Shown here piece after piece: positions 1-8,020 of a stretch of DNA of 17,375 bases. The DNA is from Rikenellaceae bacterium (GTDB lineage: Bacteria > Bacteroidota > Bacteroidia > Bacteroidales > UBA932). The stretch covers positions 1 to 17,375 of the forward strand of contig JAAZIW010000221.1 of the NCBI GenBank assembly GCA_012800665.1. Direction: 5' to 3'. Positions within the stretch are counted from its first letter, which is position 1. Each line of letters starts with the position of its first letter. The position numbers and the translations under genes were made by a program. Under the pieces are notes generated by a model that searched no databases, was not told the origin of the DNA, and was given only the letters and a program-made list of their open reading frames with translations.

Positions 1-359
1 CTCTGCCTCCCGGAAAAATCGATCACCGCGAATGGACTCCTGATAATGGACGCAACAATGCTCTCAGAATAAACGGACTGGGAGCGCCGCGCGGCTTTTG
101 GACTCCCCTTCTCCGCAGGATTAATTTCCCTGTCACCAAATATGGAGAAGATTATGCCGTGGCCTTGAGAATCAGCCGTGAATATCAAATCGGGCGCATT
201 TACGACACCCTCTATTACTGCCGCCGTTGGGAGGGAAACTCCGACTCCGACCTTGCAATAGAGCAGACCAATGCCAACAATCTCTATAAGGACCGTCTGC
301 GCACTTGGGAAATAGAAGCCCGGAAAAAGCTTGTCTTATCTGATGCGGGTAAGATTTGA
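1..359 (+). CDS. Glycosyltransferase family 2, C-terminal part (5' end outside window)
   Basis: Frame 3 is open from the first bases of the window to the TGA at 357-359, so this is the last ~118 residues of a protein that begins upstream. The visible part has a GEDYAV stretch (about residue 50 of the fragment), which fits the acidic catalytic-base motif of GT2 enzymes, followed by an aromatic/basic segment ending in CRRW, which resembles the (Q/R)xxRW acceptor-side motif. A charged helical tail (LYKDRLRTWEIEARKKL) follows. From memory, Bacteroidales GT2 proteins end in a very similar way. A GTG at 159 could serve as an internal start, but the upstream reading frame continues with conserved-looking sequence, so I treat it as internal. 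The donor and acceptor cannot be inferred. The 3' end overlaps the convergent head-GIN gene by 24 bp. Confidence 0.65.
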   Translation, partial: LPPGKIDHREWTPDNGRNNALRINGLGAPRGFWTPLLRRINFPVTKYGEDYAVALRISREYQIGRIYDTLYYCRRWEGNSDSDLAIEQTNANNLYKDRLRTWEIEARKKLVLSDAGKI

Positions 360-1061
360 TGCTCCGCTGCTTTCTGCTTGCAGAAGAGTGTCGTCTTTAA
401 TCTTATAGGCAACACTGCTGGCGCCCGAACAATCGATTTCGAGGCGGTCAAGCGCATTTACAGACGCTCTTGATGCTCCGGAAACATCAAGCTCCGCTTT
501 GTTGCACAATAATTTTTCGGCATCAATGCGGCTTGCACCGGATACCTCAAGCCTGAATATCTTGGCTTCTCCCGAAATATCACCCCGGGAGGCACCCGAA
601 CAGTCAATCACCAGCATGCCGAAGTCACCTGAAACATCCACCTTGGATGCACCGCTGCAATCTATGCTCAGATTAGAACTCTTCAAATCCTGTGCATCAA
701 GAGAGCTTGCGCCGGACAACTCAATCTCTTCAATTTTGGGAAGTGAAATTTTGGCAATGGAAAACCAGCCGCCCCGGCCGATAAGATAGCGTAATTTGAA
801 CGGCAGCTTATTATAATATATATGAAGTTCTCCATCGCGAAGTTTTACCTTGAGATAAGGTTCGAACTCTTCGGGAATATCAACGAATACCGAATATTTC
901 CCCTGACTCAATTCCACCTGGAAATTACCCGATATATCTATGGAATTAAAATCCACAAAGTTGTAGGACATCTTAACTCGCTCTCCGCTTTGTGCAAAAC
1001 TACTGCAACTAACAAATAACAAAGCGAATGCGGTAAATAAAAGCAAGAATATTTTTCTCAT
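336..1061 (-). CDS. Head GIN domain (DUF2807) lipoprotein
   Basis: 241-residue secreted protein. The N-terminus has a Lys/Arg n-region, a hydrophobic core and a lipobox-like FVSC with Cys19, so it is probably a lipoprotein; cleavage by signal peptidase I after FAQ is the alternative. Residues ~35-110 form the first part of the GIN domain (FNSIDISGNFQVEL). From residue 116 to the end, SGAS recurs seven times (116, 136, 155, 174, 194, 212, 232) at 18-20 residue spacing, as expected for rungs of a right-handed beta-helix in the DUF2807 family. The family is often named a putative autotransporter adhesin head, but it has no established function in Bacteroidota, and no translocator domain is present here. 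It is the last gene of the minus-strand cluster, 24 bp after tex. ATG at 1061 is chosen because it gives the complete signal peptide. Confidence 0.85.
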   Translation of the reverse strand: MRKIFLLLFTAFALLFVSCSSFAQSGERVKMSYNFVDFNSIDISGNFQVELSQGKYSVFVDIPEEFEPYLKVKLRDGELHIYYNKLPFKLRYLIGRGGWFSIAKISLPKIEEIELSGASSLDAQDLKSSNLSIDCSGASKVDVSGDFGMLVIDCSGASRGDISGEAKIFRLEVSGASRIDAEKLLCNKAELDVSGASRASVNALDRLEIDCSGASSVAYKIKDDTLLQAESSGASNLTRIR

Positions 1062-1085
1062 TGTTTTCTGTTTTTAATATCAAAA

Positions 1086-3230
1086 CTACGTATTAAGGAG
1101 CCTTAAGGCTATCCTGTTCCTTTCAAGGTCTACGCCAATCACGCTTACCTTTACCTGCTGGTGAAGCTTTACCACCTTCGATGGATTAACTTTGCCTCGA
1201 ACACCCATTTGGCTTATATGTATAAGACCGTTATCATGAAGGCCTATGTCTACAAAGGCTCCGAAAGCGGTTATATTGGTAACAATACCCGGAAGCTCCA
1301 TACCGACTTTCAAGTCTTCTATACTATGGATGTCATCAGCAAAAGAAAATTCAGCAGCGGCTTCGCGAGGATCCAAGCCGGGCTTTGCTAGTTCGCTGAT
1401 AATATCATTTACGGTAGGGAGGCCTGTCTTGGCATCCACATAGCGCGAGGGCTCTAATTTGGAGCAAAGCTCTTCATTAGCCACGAGTTCACTCACCGAA
1501 ACGCCTAAGTCAGCCGCCATTTTATCCACCACAAAATAACTTTCGGGGTGCACTGCAGAATCGTCAAGGGGATTTTCCGCTCCCTTCACCCGTAAAAAAC
1601 CTGCGCATTGCTCATAAGCTTTGGGCCCCAAGCGCGGCACCTTAAGCAATTCACTGCGCGAAGAAAAAGCTCCCTGTGAAGTCCTGAATGCCGTTATGGC
1701 TTTTGCAAGGCTCGGACCTATTCCCGCAACATAGCGCAGCAAATAAGGAGATGCGGTATTGAGGTTGACTCCGACTGAATTAACACAAGCCTCGACGGTG
1801 TTATCAAGTTTTTCTTTAAGCAAAGCCTGATCCACATCGTGCTGATACTGCCCTATTCCTAAATTCTTGGGGTCTATTTTCACAAGCTCGGAAAGCGGGT
1901 CCTGCAGACGGCGGCCGATCGAAACGGCTCCGCGAACGCTCACATCTTCTTCAGGGAATTCTTCGCGGGCCACCTCCGAGGCGGAATAAATGGAAGCCCC
2001 GTCTTCGGAAACAGTCCAAACCTTGCAACCTTCCGGAAGTTCGAGTTTGCGCAGGAATTCCATACTCTCGCGGGAAGCGGTTCCATTTCCAACCGCTATT
2101 GCCTGAACCTTATATTTTTCCACCATCTCCTGCAAGGCAACAAGAGCTTTGACCTTTTCGTTTTGTGGAGGATGAGGATAAATTACCGTATGGTAAAGAA
2201 GCTCTCCCAGCTCGGACAAGACGGCTATCTTGCAACCATTCCTGAAGCCGGGGTCGAGAGCCAATGTGACTTTTTGTCCTACAGGAGCGCTAAGCAGAAG
2301 TTGACGAAGATTTTCTCCGAAAACAATTATGCTTTCGGCATCCGCCTTTGCCTTTGCTTCGCGTATTATTTCCCCCGAAATTGATGGATGCAGCAAGCGC
2401 TCAAAACTATCAGCCACCGCCTCACGCAGCTGAGGGGCACAGGCCTGAGAAGGATAGCCGAGCGAAGAGCAATAGTCATAATATATTTTAGCTGAACATT
2501 TTTCGGCATCCACATCCAAATCCACATTTAGAAAGCCCTCGTTGGAAGCCCGCAGAATCGCCAACAGATTATGAGCCGGAATACGGGCAAGGGGGATGCT
2601 GAAATTAAAATAAGAGCGGTATTTTCCGGATGCCTCAGGGTCTGAAAGCGCAGCTTTTGTGGCTTTCGAAAGAAGCCGGCGCCGACGGAAAGATGCCCGT
2701 AGATTTTCTCTTACGGCAATGTGTTCCGAAACCCTTTCGGCAAGAATGTCGCGTGCATGGGCAAGGGCCTGCTCCACATCGGGCACTTCTTCATTTACAA
2801 AGTTTTTTGCTGCAGCGTAAGGGTCGGAAGTGCGCTTGTCCATCAGAAGGTCTGCAAGAGGCTCAAGTCCGAGTTCTTTGGCGATAGTGGCTCGGGTTCT
2901 GCGTTTCGGACGCCATGGCAGGTATAAGTCCTCAAGTTCGGTGGAAGAAACGGAATTTTCTATACGCGAGCGGAGTTCCCCGGTAAGCCCTCCTGCCTCC
3001 TCTATAACCTTGAGTATGGTGGCCTTGCGGGTCTCCATCTCCTCAAAGACATCCAAATAATGCTTGAGTTCGGCAATTTCTGCATCATCCATGCCTCCTG
3101 TTTTTTCCTTGCGATAGCGCGAAATAAAAGGAATGGTATTCCCTTCCTCAAACATAAGCGTACAATTTTCCACCTGCCAGGTTTTAAGCTGAAGCCGCTC
3201 TGCTATATGGTCTATATAAATCTGTTTCAT
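1086..3230 (-). CDS. tex: Tex family transcription accessory / S1 RNA-binding protein
   Basis: 714-residue cytoplasmic nucleic-acid-binding protein of normal family length. The order of domains is classical: N-terminal helical Tex domain (residues ~1-200, with NTIPFISRYRKEKTGGMDD), YqgF/RNase H-like fold (~320-445, starting LALDPGFRNGCKIAVL), helix-hairpin-helix pair (~485-550, YVAGIGPSLAKAITAFR and VPRLGPKAYEQCAGFLRV), and a C-terminal S1 domain (~642-712, GIVTNITAFGAFVDIGL). Tex homologues are known to affect transcription and RNA metabolism. The YqgF-like domain is generally thought to be non-catalytic, and I make no claim of nuclease activity. The gene starts 5 nt after the ClC stop codon, consistent with co-transcription. 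No Shine-Dalgarno is visible, as usual in this phylum. Confidence 0.97.
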   Translation of the reverse strand: MKQIYIDHIAERLQLKTWQVENCTLMFEEGNTIPFISRYRKEKTGGMDDAEIAELKHYLDVFEEMETRKATILKVIEEAGGLTGELRSRIENSVSSTELEDLYLPWRPKRRTRATIAKELGLEPLADLLMDKRTSDPYAAAKNFVNEEVPDVEQALAHARDILAERVSEHIAVRENLRASFRRRRLLSKATKAALSDPEASGKYRSYFNFSIPLARIPAHNLLAILRASNEGFLNVDLDVDAEKCSAKIYYDYCSSLGYPSQACAPQLREAVADSFERLLHPSISGEIIREAKAKADAESIIVFGENLRQLLLSAPVGQKVTLALDPGFRNGCKIAVLSELGELLYHTVIYPHPPQNEKVKALVALQEMVEKYKVQAIAVGNGTASRESMEFLRKLELPEGCKVWTVSEDGASIYSASEVAREEFPEEDVSVRGAVSIGRRLQDPLSELVKIDPKNLGIGQYQHDVDQALLKEKLDNTVEACVNSVGVNLNTASPYLLRYVAGIGPSLAKAITAFRTSQGAFSSRSELLKVPRLGPKAYEQCAGFLRVKGAENPLDDSAVHPESYFVVDKMAADLGVSVSELVANEELCSKLEPSRYVDAKTGLPTVNDIISELAKPGLDPREAAAEFSFADDIHSIEDLKVGMELPGIVTNITAFGAFVDIGLHDNGLIHISQMGVRGKVNPSKVVKLHQQVKVSVIGVDLERNRIALRLLNT

Positions 3231-3235
3231 GAAAC

Positions 3236-4981
3236 TCAGTCCTCTTTTGTTATCTGCTTCAGCTCCTCTCGGTATGCTTTCAATATGCGCGAGCGGGATA
3301 TAATTCCTATATATTTGCCTTCGCAGTCCAATACCGGCAGGCGCCAGGCATCGGTAACATCAAACTTGTGCATTACGCTTTCCATTTTTTCGCCCTCTTG
3401 CACAATAGCCCTTGGGGACAGCATAAGCGAGCGTACAGATATTTCTGAGGCATCCTCCGGCTCGAACATATGCTTACGGATTTCATCAATTTCAAGCATA
3501 CCTGCCAAACTACCGTCCTCTTTCAAAACCGGATAATCCGTCACCGTACTGTTTACTATAATAGGAATGATATCGGCAAGACTCTGATTTACATATATAT
3601 GAGGATATTTGTCGGATACAAGTTCATCGGTTTTAAGAAGAGTCAGCACAGCCTTGTCGCTGTCGCGTGATAAAAGGTCGCCGCTCTGGGCGATTTGTTT
3701 GGCATAGATGGAATATTTCTCCCAAATACGGGTGGTGCCGAAAGAAACGGCAGAGCAAAGTATCAGAGGAAGTAAAAGTTCATAACCTCCTGTAATTTCA
3801 GCGATTAAAAAGATTGCCGTCATGGGAGCCTGCATCACACCCGCCATAAGTCCCGACATGCCCACAAGAGCGAAATTCTGTTCGGGAAGCTGCAACCCCG
3901 CGAGATTCATGCTGCGTGATAGGATAAAGCCTGCCAAGGCGCCTACGAAAAGGGTGGGGCCGAAGGTTCCGCCCACTCCCCCTCCGGCATTGGTAAAAGT
4001 CATGCTGAGAACTTTGAAAAGCATAACTAAAAGTGCGAATATAGGTACAACCCAAGGAGTGCGGAGCATTCCCGCAATGGGAGATTCTCCATCGAAATTC
4101 CAAGCTCCCCCGTTCAACAAGGTTCCCAAAAAATTATAACCCTCTCCGAAGAGCGGTGGAAAGAGCAAAATACATATTCCAAGCCCGAGAGCGGCTATAC
4201 CCCACTTCACAAACGGCTTGCGCAGATGTGCGAAACGGTCTTCGAGCTTCAAGGTGACACGGGTGAAATACAGAGAACAAAAACCGCAGAAAATGCCTAA
4301 AATCAAATAAAAGGGCATATTGCCCATTTGGAATGGCGCTATTGTACAGGCAAACGGAGTATGAAGACCGGTAAATAAGTATGACACCACCGTAGCGGTA
4401 AGAGTGCTGAGCAGCAGGGGCATTATACTTACGAAATTCAGATTTAAAAGCAGAATTTCCATAGTGAAAAGTATACCGGCAAGAGGAGCTTTGAAGATGC
4501 CTGCTACAGCTCCGGCGGCACCGCAGGCGAGAAGAATGGTGATGTTGCGGTACGAAAGTTTGAAGAAGCGGCCCACATTGCTTCCTATTGCAGCTCCGGT
4601 ATAAACAATAGGAGCTTCCGCACCCACGGAGCCGCCCATTCCTATGGTTATGGCGGAAGTGAGCAGCGACGACCACATATTATGCGGTTTTATACGGGAT
4701 TCCTTCTTTGATACGGCCAGCAACACTTTGGTTACTCCATGACTGATATTATCTTTGATAAGATATAGGGTAAGAAGAAGAGATATCAGCATGCCGAGGG
4801 CGGGAAAGACGAGCGCCGCCCAGCTGAAGCCGCCTTTGTTTACTATGGGAAAGATGAAACTTTGTATGAAAGAAATGCTTTTCAGCAAAAGCACAGCCGC
4901 AAAACCCGAACCGAGACCCACCAGGAGGCTCAGCAGAAGGATTTTAGACCTTTCGGATAGTTTTAGGCGATTTGCCCGCAT
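3236..4981 (-). CDS. ClC family anion channel/transporter with two C-terminal CBS domains
   Basis: 581-residue inner-membrane protein. The hydrophobic ClC core covers residues ~12-425. Diagnostic segments are GGSVGAEAPIVYTG (117-129, with gating Glu at E122 in the GxExP context), APLAGILFTME (165-175), GGGVGGTFGPTLFVG (333-347) and MSGLMAGVMQAPMTAIFLI (375-393). Two CBS domains follow (~450-505 and ~515-575), expected to bind nucleotides and modulate activity. By comparison with the E. coli exchanger from memory, the internal proton glutamate (E203) falls on I176 and the central serine (S107) on H81. That leaves open whether this is an uncoupled channel or a differently coupled exchanger. The start codon overlaps the stop of the preceding acidic-protein gene as TGATG, suggesting translational coupling. 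Confidence 0.95.
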   Translation of the reverse strand: MRANRLKLSERSKILLLSLLVGLGSGFAAVLLLKSISFIQSFIFPIVNKGGFSWAALVFPALGMLISLLLTLYLIKDNISHGVTKVLLAVSKKESRIKPHNMWSSLLTSAITIGMGGSVGAEAPIVYTGAAIGSNVGRFFKLSYRNITILLACGAAGAVAGIFKAPLAGILFTMEILLLNLNFVSIMPLLLSTLTATVVSYLFTGLHTPFACTIAPFQMGNMPFYLILGIFCGFCSLYFTRVTLKLEDRFAHLRKPFVKWGIAALGLGICILLFPPLFGEGYNFLGTLLNGGAWNFDGESPIAGMLRTPWVVPIFALLVMLFKVLSMTFTNAGGGVGGTFGPTLFVGALAGFILSRSMNLAGLQLPEQNFALVGMSGLMAGVMQAPMTAIFLIAEITGGYELLLPLILCSAVSFGTTRIWEKYSIYAKQIAQSGDLLSRDSDKAVLTLLKTDELVSDKYPHIYVNQSLADIIPIIVNSTVTDYPVLKEDGSLAGMLEIDEIRKHMFEPEDASEISVRSLMLSPRAIVQEGEKMESVMHKFDVTDAWRLPVLDCEGKYIGIISRSRILKAYREELKQITKED

Positions 4982-5358
4982 CAGTTGTCCTCCGAAGCGT
5001 CATCATCATCGGAACCATATTGGGCAATATTGTCGTCCGGAAGAGTGCTCTCATCGGGTTCGCGACCTGTTGAGGTTCCTGTTACCTGATCGTCATCATC
5101 ATCTCCCTCACCCTCAAGCCAACGTTCTATATCCTCAATATCATCGGTCTTTATCTGAATTTTCACCAGATAAATAACCTCGGTTGTTTCCACCGTAACT
5201 GCATAGAATGGTGTTCCATCAGGCTTGAAGTATTTTACAAGGTCTCCCAAGTAATCTTGAAATCCTTTCGGATACTTTTCGTTGAATGCCGCCTGAAGTT
5301 CGGGCGACATATTTTCGTAGCTGACTACGTGTCTTTTCTTATTGCTCGGCTGAATCAT
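4981..5358 (-). CDS. Conserved Bacteroidales hypothetical protein with Asp-rich tail
   Basis: 125-residue soluble protein without a signal peptide or membrane segment. Residues ~12-78 form a compact alpha/beta-looking part: a conserved-looking MSPELQAAFNEKYPKGFQDY helix region, then KPDGTPFYAVTVETTEVIYLVKIQI. The rest (79-125) is low complexity and very acidic (GDDDDD, SDDDDASEDN) and is probably disordered. I recall similar small proteins in Bacteroidales genomes, some loosely labelled 'DNA primase'. I see no primase motif and do not adopt that name. The gene lies 62 bp after argS, and its TGA shares one base with the ATG of the ClC gene, so expression of the two is probably coupled. Function is unknown. 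Confidence 0.8.
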   Translation of the reverse strand: MIQPSNKKRHVVSYENMSPELQAAFNEKYPKGFQDYLGDLVKYFKPDGTPFYAVTVETTEVIYLVKIQIKTDDIEDIERWLEGEGDDDDDQVTGTSTGREPDESTLPDDNIAQYGSDDDDASEDN

Positions 5359-5420
5359 AAAACTTAAAGTTCAATATTCGATGGCAATAATAAGTCAAAT
5401 TTTGAAATAAGCAAAAAATA

Positions 5421-7148
5421 TTACATCCTTTCGGGCAAATCTATGCCTAAAATTCCTGTCGCCCTCGCAAGAACGTCCGCAACGCACCTGATCAGACAAA
5501 GTTTTTGACTCTGCGATTCGGCATCTTCTTCCTTAAGAATAGGGGTTTCGTGATAATAGCTGTTGAATTCTTTTGAAAGGTCGTAACACCAGTTGGCAAT
5601 AATTGCCGGAGAAAGCATAGAAGCCGCTTCAGAAATTTTTTGCGGATAGCCGGAAAGCATTTGCACTAAGCGTATTTCCCTTGCACTAAGCGGAGCATCC
5701 GTCGGCTTGTCCTCCAAGCCCTGTTCCTTTGCCTTGCGTAAAATGCTTCTGATCCGAGCATGAGTATATTGTATGAAAGGACCTGTATTGCCGTTAAAAT
5801 CGATGCTCTCACGAGGATTGAAAAGCATGGTCTTCTTCGGGTCAACCTTGAGGATAAAGTATTTGAGAGCCCCTAAACCGATAATAGAATAGAGTTCTTC
5901 CTTTTCACGGGCAGAAGCATCCGCAAGTTTTCCGCTTTCTTCAGATACATTGCGCGCTTCTTCCTTCATCTGCGCTATAAGTTCATCGGCATCAACCACG
6001 GTGCCTTCCCTGCTTTTCATCTTGCCTTCAGGAAGTTCCACCATACCGTAGGAGAGATGATGGATTTGTTCCGCCCATGGGAAGCCGAGTTTTCCAAGCA
6101 GGAGCTTGAGTACCTGAAAATGATAATTCTGCTCATCTCCTACAACATAGATGTGGGAATCCAGATTGTTTTCTTTGAAACGGCGTTCGGCAGTACCGAG
6201 GTCCTGAGTAATATAAACGGATGTGCCGTCCGAACGGAGAAGGAGTTTGCGGTCCAAGCCATCGGGAGTAAGGTCGCACCATACCGAGCCGTCCGCATCC
6301 TTTACAAACACATTCATATCGAGCCCTTTCTGCACCAAGGATTTACCTAACAGATAGGTCTGAGACTCATAATGCACTTGATCGAAGCTGATGCCTAACT
6401 CCTTATAAGTTTGCTCAAAACCTTCCAGCACCCAGCCGTTCATCCTCTTCCACAGAGCACGCACTTCGGCATCTCCCTGCTCCCATTTCACAAGCATCTC
6501 ATGCACCTTCTCATTTGCGGAAGAATCCTCTTTTTCCAACTGCGAATACTTCACATAACAGTCTCCTACAAAATGATCTCCTTTCTTGCCCGTAGATTCC
6601 GGAGTAGCGCCATTAAAGCATGTCTTCCAGGCATACATGCTCTTGCAAATATGCACGCCGCGGTCGTTTACAAGGGTGGACTTTATTACTTTATTGCCTG
6701 CCGCCTTAAGCAAATCGGAAACGCTTGAACCTAACAGATTGTTGCGGACATGTCCCAAATGCAAAGGCTTATTGGTGTTCGGTGAAGAAAACTCCACCAT
6801 AATCGTTTTGCCTGTGGAAGGCAGCTGACCGTATTCATTATTCCCGACGATTTCCGAGAATGCTTCTTTCCAAAAAAGATTGCTGAGAGTAAGGTTCAGA
6901 AAGCCCTTTACTCCGTTATACTTTTCTATTTCGGGACAATTCTCTAAAAAAAAGTCTCCCAATGCCTTTGTGGTTGCATCGGGCGAAGCATGCGAAATAC
7001 GCAGAAGCGGGAAGACCACCAGAGTATAGTCGCCCTCGAATTCTTTGCGCGTTACCTGAACTTGAAGCGCTTCGGGCTCTATTTCCACTCCATAAAGGGC
7101 CTTCACGGCTTCTGATGCCTTGAGGGCAATGAACTGTTCGGCTGTCAT
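5421..7148 (-). CDS. argS: Arginyl-tRNA synthetase
   Basis: 575-residue cytoplasmic class I aminoacyl-tRNA synthetase charging tRNA-Arg with arginine at the cost of ATP. N-terminal Add-1-like domain (~1-90), then the catalytic Rossmann core with the HIGH motif as HLGH (residues 130-133, in SSPNTNKPLHLGHVRNN). The KMSKS loop appears as KMKSREG (376-382), and the C-terminal DALR anticodon-binding domain covers ~460-575 (starting near GPFIQYTHARIRSILRKA). Length is normal for the family. The KMSKS variant fits known ArgRS divergence in this loop and is not a sign of inactivity. It starts 6 nt after the rpoD stop, consistent with one transcript. Confidence 0.98.
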   Translation of the reverse strand: MTAEQFIALKASEAVKALYGVEIEPEALQVQVTRKEFEGDYTLVVFPLLRISHASPDATTKALGDFFLENCPEIEKYNGVKGFLNLTLSNLFWKEAFSEIVGNNEYGQLPSTGKTIMVEFSSPNTNKPLHLGHVRNNLLGSSVSDLLKAAGNKVIKSTLVNDRGVHICKSMYAWKTCFNGATPESTGKKGDHFVGDCYVKYSQLEKEDSSANEKVHEMLVKWEQGDAEVRALWKRMNGWVLEGFEQTYKELGISFDQVHYESQTYLLGKSLVQKGLDMNVFVKDADGSVWCDLTPDGLDRKLLLRSDGTSVYITQDLGTAERRFKENNLDSHIYVVGDEQNYHFQVLKLLLGKLGFPWAEQIHHLSYGMVELPEGKMKSREGTVVDADELIAQMKEEARNVSEESGKLADASAREKEELYSIIGLGALKYFILKVDPKKTMLFNPRESIDFNGNTGPFIQYTHARIRSILRKAKEQGLEDKPTDAPLSAREIRLVQMLSGYPQKISEAASMLSPAIIANWCYDLSKEFNSYYHETPILKEEDAESQSQKLCLIRCVADVLARATGILGIDLPERM

Positions 7149-7154
7149 CTTAAG

Positions 7155-8012
7155 CTAAATATAACTTTGGAGAAGTTTCTTTGCCGGTGATTTCTTGAGC
7201 TTGCGTATTGCCTTTTCTTTGATTTGGCGGACACGTTCACGAGTGAGGTCCAGTCTTTCTCCGATTTCTTCGAGAGTCATCTCCTGACAAGCGATACCGA
7301 AAAAGCTCCTGATTATTTCGCGTTCGCGCGGAGTCAATATCTGCAGCGCCCTGTCTATTTCGATACTCAGGCTTTCGTTGGTAAGACCCTTATCGGCCAT
7401 AGGGCTGTCTTCGTTCGGAAGCACATCCAAAAGGGAATTGTCTTCACCCTCTACAAAAGGGGCATCCACGCTCACGTGGCGGCCGCTTACGCGCAAGGTG
7501 TCGGCTATCTTTTCCTGAGGAAGATCTATCATTTCTGAGAGTTCTTCGGTAGACGGCTGACGCTCATGCTCCTGCTCAAATCTGCCGAGAGCCTTGTTTA
7601 TCTTATTGAGAGAGCCTACCTGATTCAGCGGCAGGCGCACAATGCGGCTTTGCTCTGCAAGAGCCTGCAGGATGCTTTGGCGTATCCACCAAACGGCATA
7701 GGAAATGAACTTGAAACCTCTGGTTTCGTCGAATTTTTCAGCTGCTTTTATAAGACCTAAATTGCCTTCATTTATAAGGTCCGGCAAACTGAGACCCTGA
7801 TTTTGATACTGCTTTGCCACAGACACCACAAAACGCAGGTTGGCTCTGGTGAGTTTCTCCAGAGCCTCCTGATCGCCTTTGCGTATGCGTTGTGCAAGTT
7901 CTACTTCTTCTTCGGGAGTCACCAACTCTTCACGGCCTATTTCCTGCAGATATTTGTCCAGCGAGGCGCTCTCGCGGTTGGTGATCGATTTGGTAATCTT
8001 TAGTTGACGCAT
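7155..8012 (-). CDS. rpoD: Primary sigma factor RpoD (SigA, Bacteroidota type)
   Basis: 285-residue sigma-70 family protein directing core RNA polymerase to housekeeping promoters. It starts directly with region 1.2 (ASLDKYLQEIGREELVTPEEE, ~16-36) and lacks region 1.1, as is typical of Bacteroidota primary sigmas. Region 2 is complete, including LPDLINEGNLGLIKAAEKFD (76-95) and the -10-binding ISYAVWWIRQSILQAL (103-118). Region 3 covers ~125-205. Region 4.2 has the helix-turn-helix MTLEEIGERLDLTRERVRQIKEKAIRKL (245-272). It lies between degQ (8 nt upstream) and argS (6 nt downstream). The TAnnTTTG elements seen elsewhere in this window are what this type of sigma factor is known to recognise. 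Confidence 0.97.
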   Translation of the reverse strand: MRQLKITKSITNRESASLDKYLQEIGREELVTPEEEVELAQRIRKGDQEALEKLTRANLRFVVSVAKQYQNQGLSLPDLINEGNLGLIKAAEKFDETRGFKFISYAVWWIRQSILQALAEQSRIVRLPLNQVGSLNKINKALGRFEQEHERQPSTEELSEMIDLPQEKIADTLRVSGRHVSVDAPFVEGEDNSLLDVLPNEDSPMADKGLTNESLSIEIDRALQILTPREREIIRSFFGIACQEMTLEEIGERLDLTRERVRQIKEKAIRKLKKSPAKKLLQSYI

Positions 8013-8020
8013 TTTGTTTT

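Noticed and set aside
3060..3536. 158-codon plus-strand frame across the tex/ClC junction
   Set aside because: Antisense to two well-supported genes, with no family resemblance and no start signal.
4134..4676. 180-codon minus-strand frame overlapping the ClC gene
   Set aside because: It is rich in Arg/His/Ser/Cys, as expected of an out-of-frame reading of a membrane protein gene, and lies fully inside the real ClC frame.
6003..6023. KMKSREG instead of KMSKS in ArgRS as a sign of inactivity
   Set aside because: The KMSKS loop is known to vary in arginyl-tRNA synthetases, and the Bacteroides enzyme, as I recall it, has the same form.
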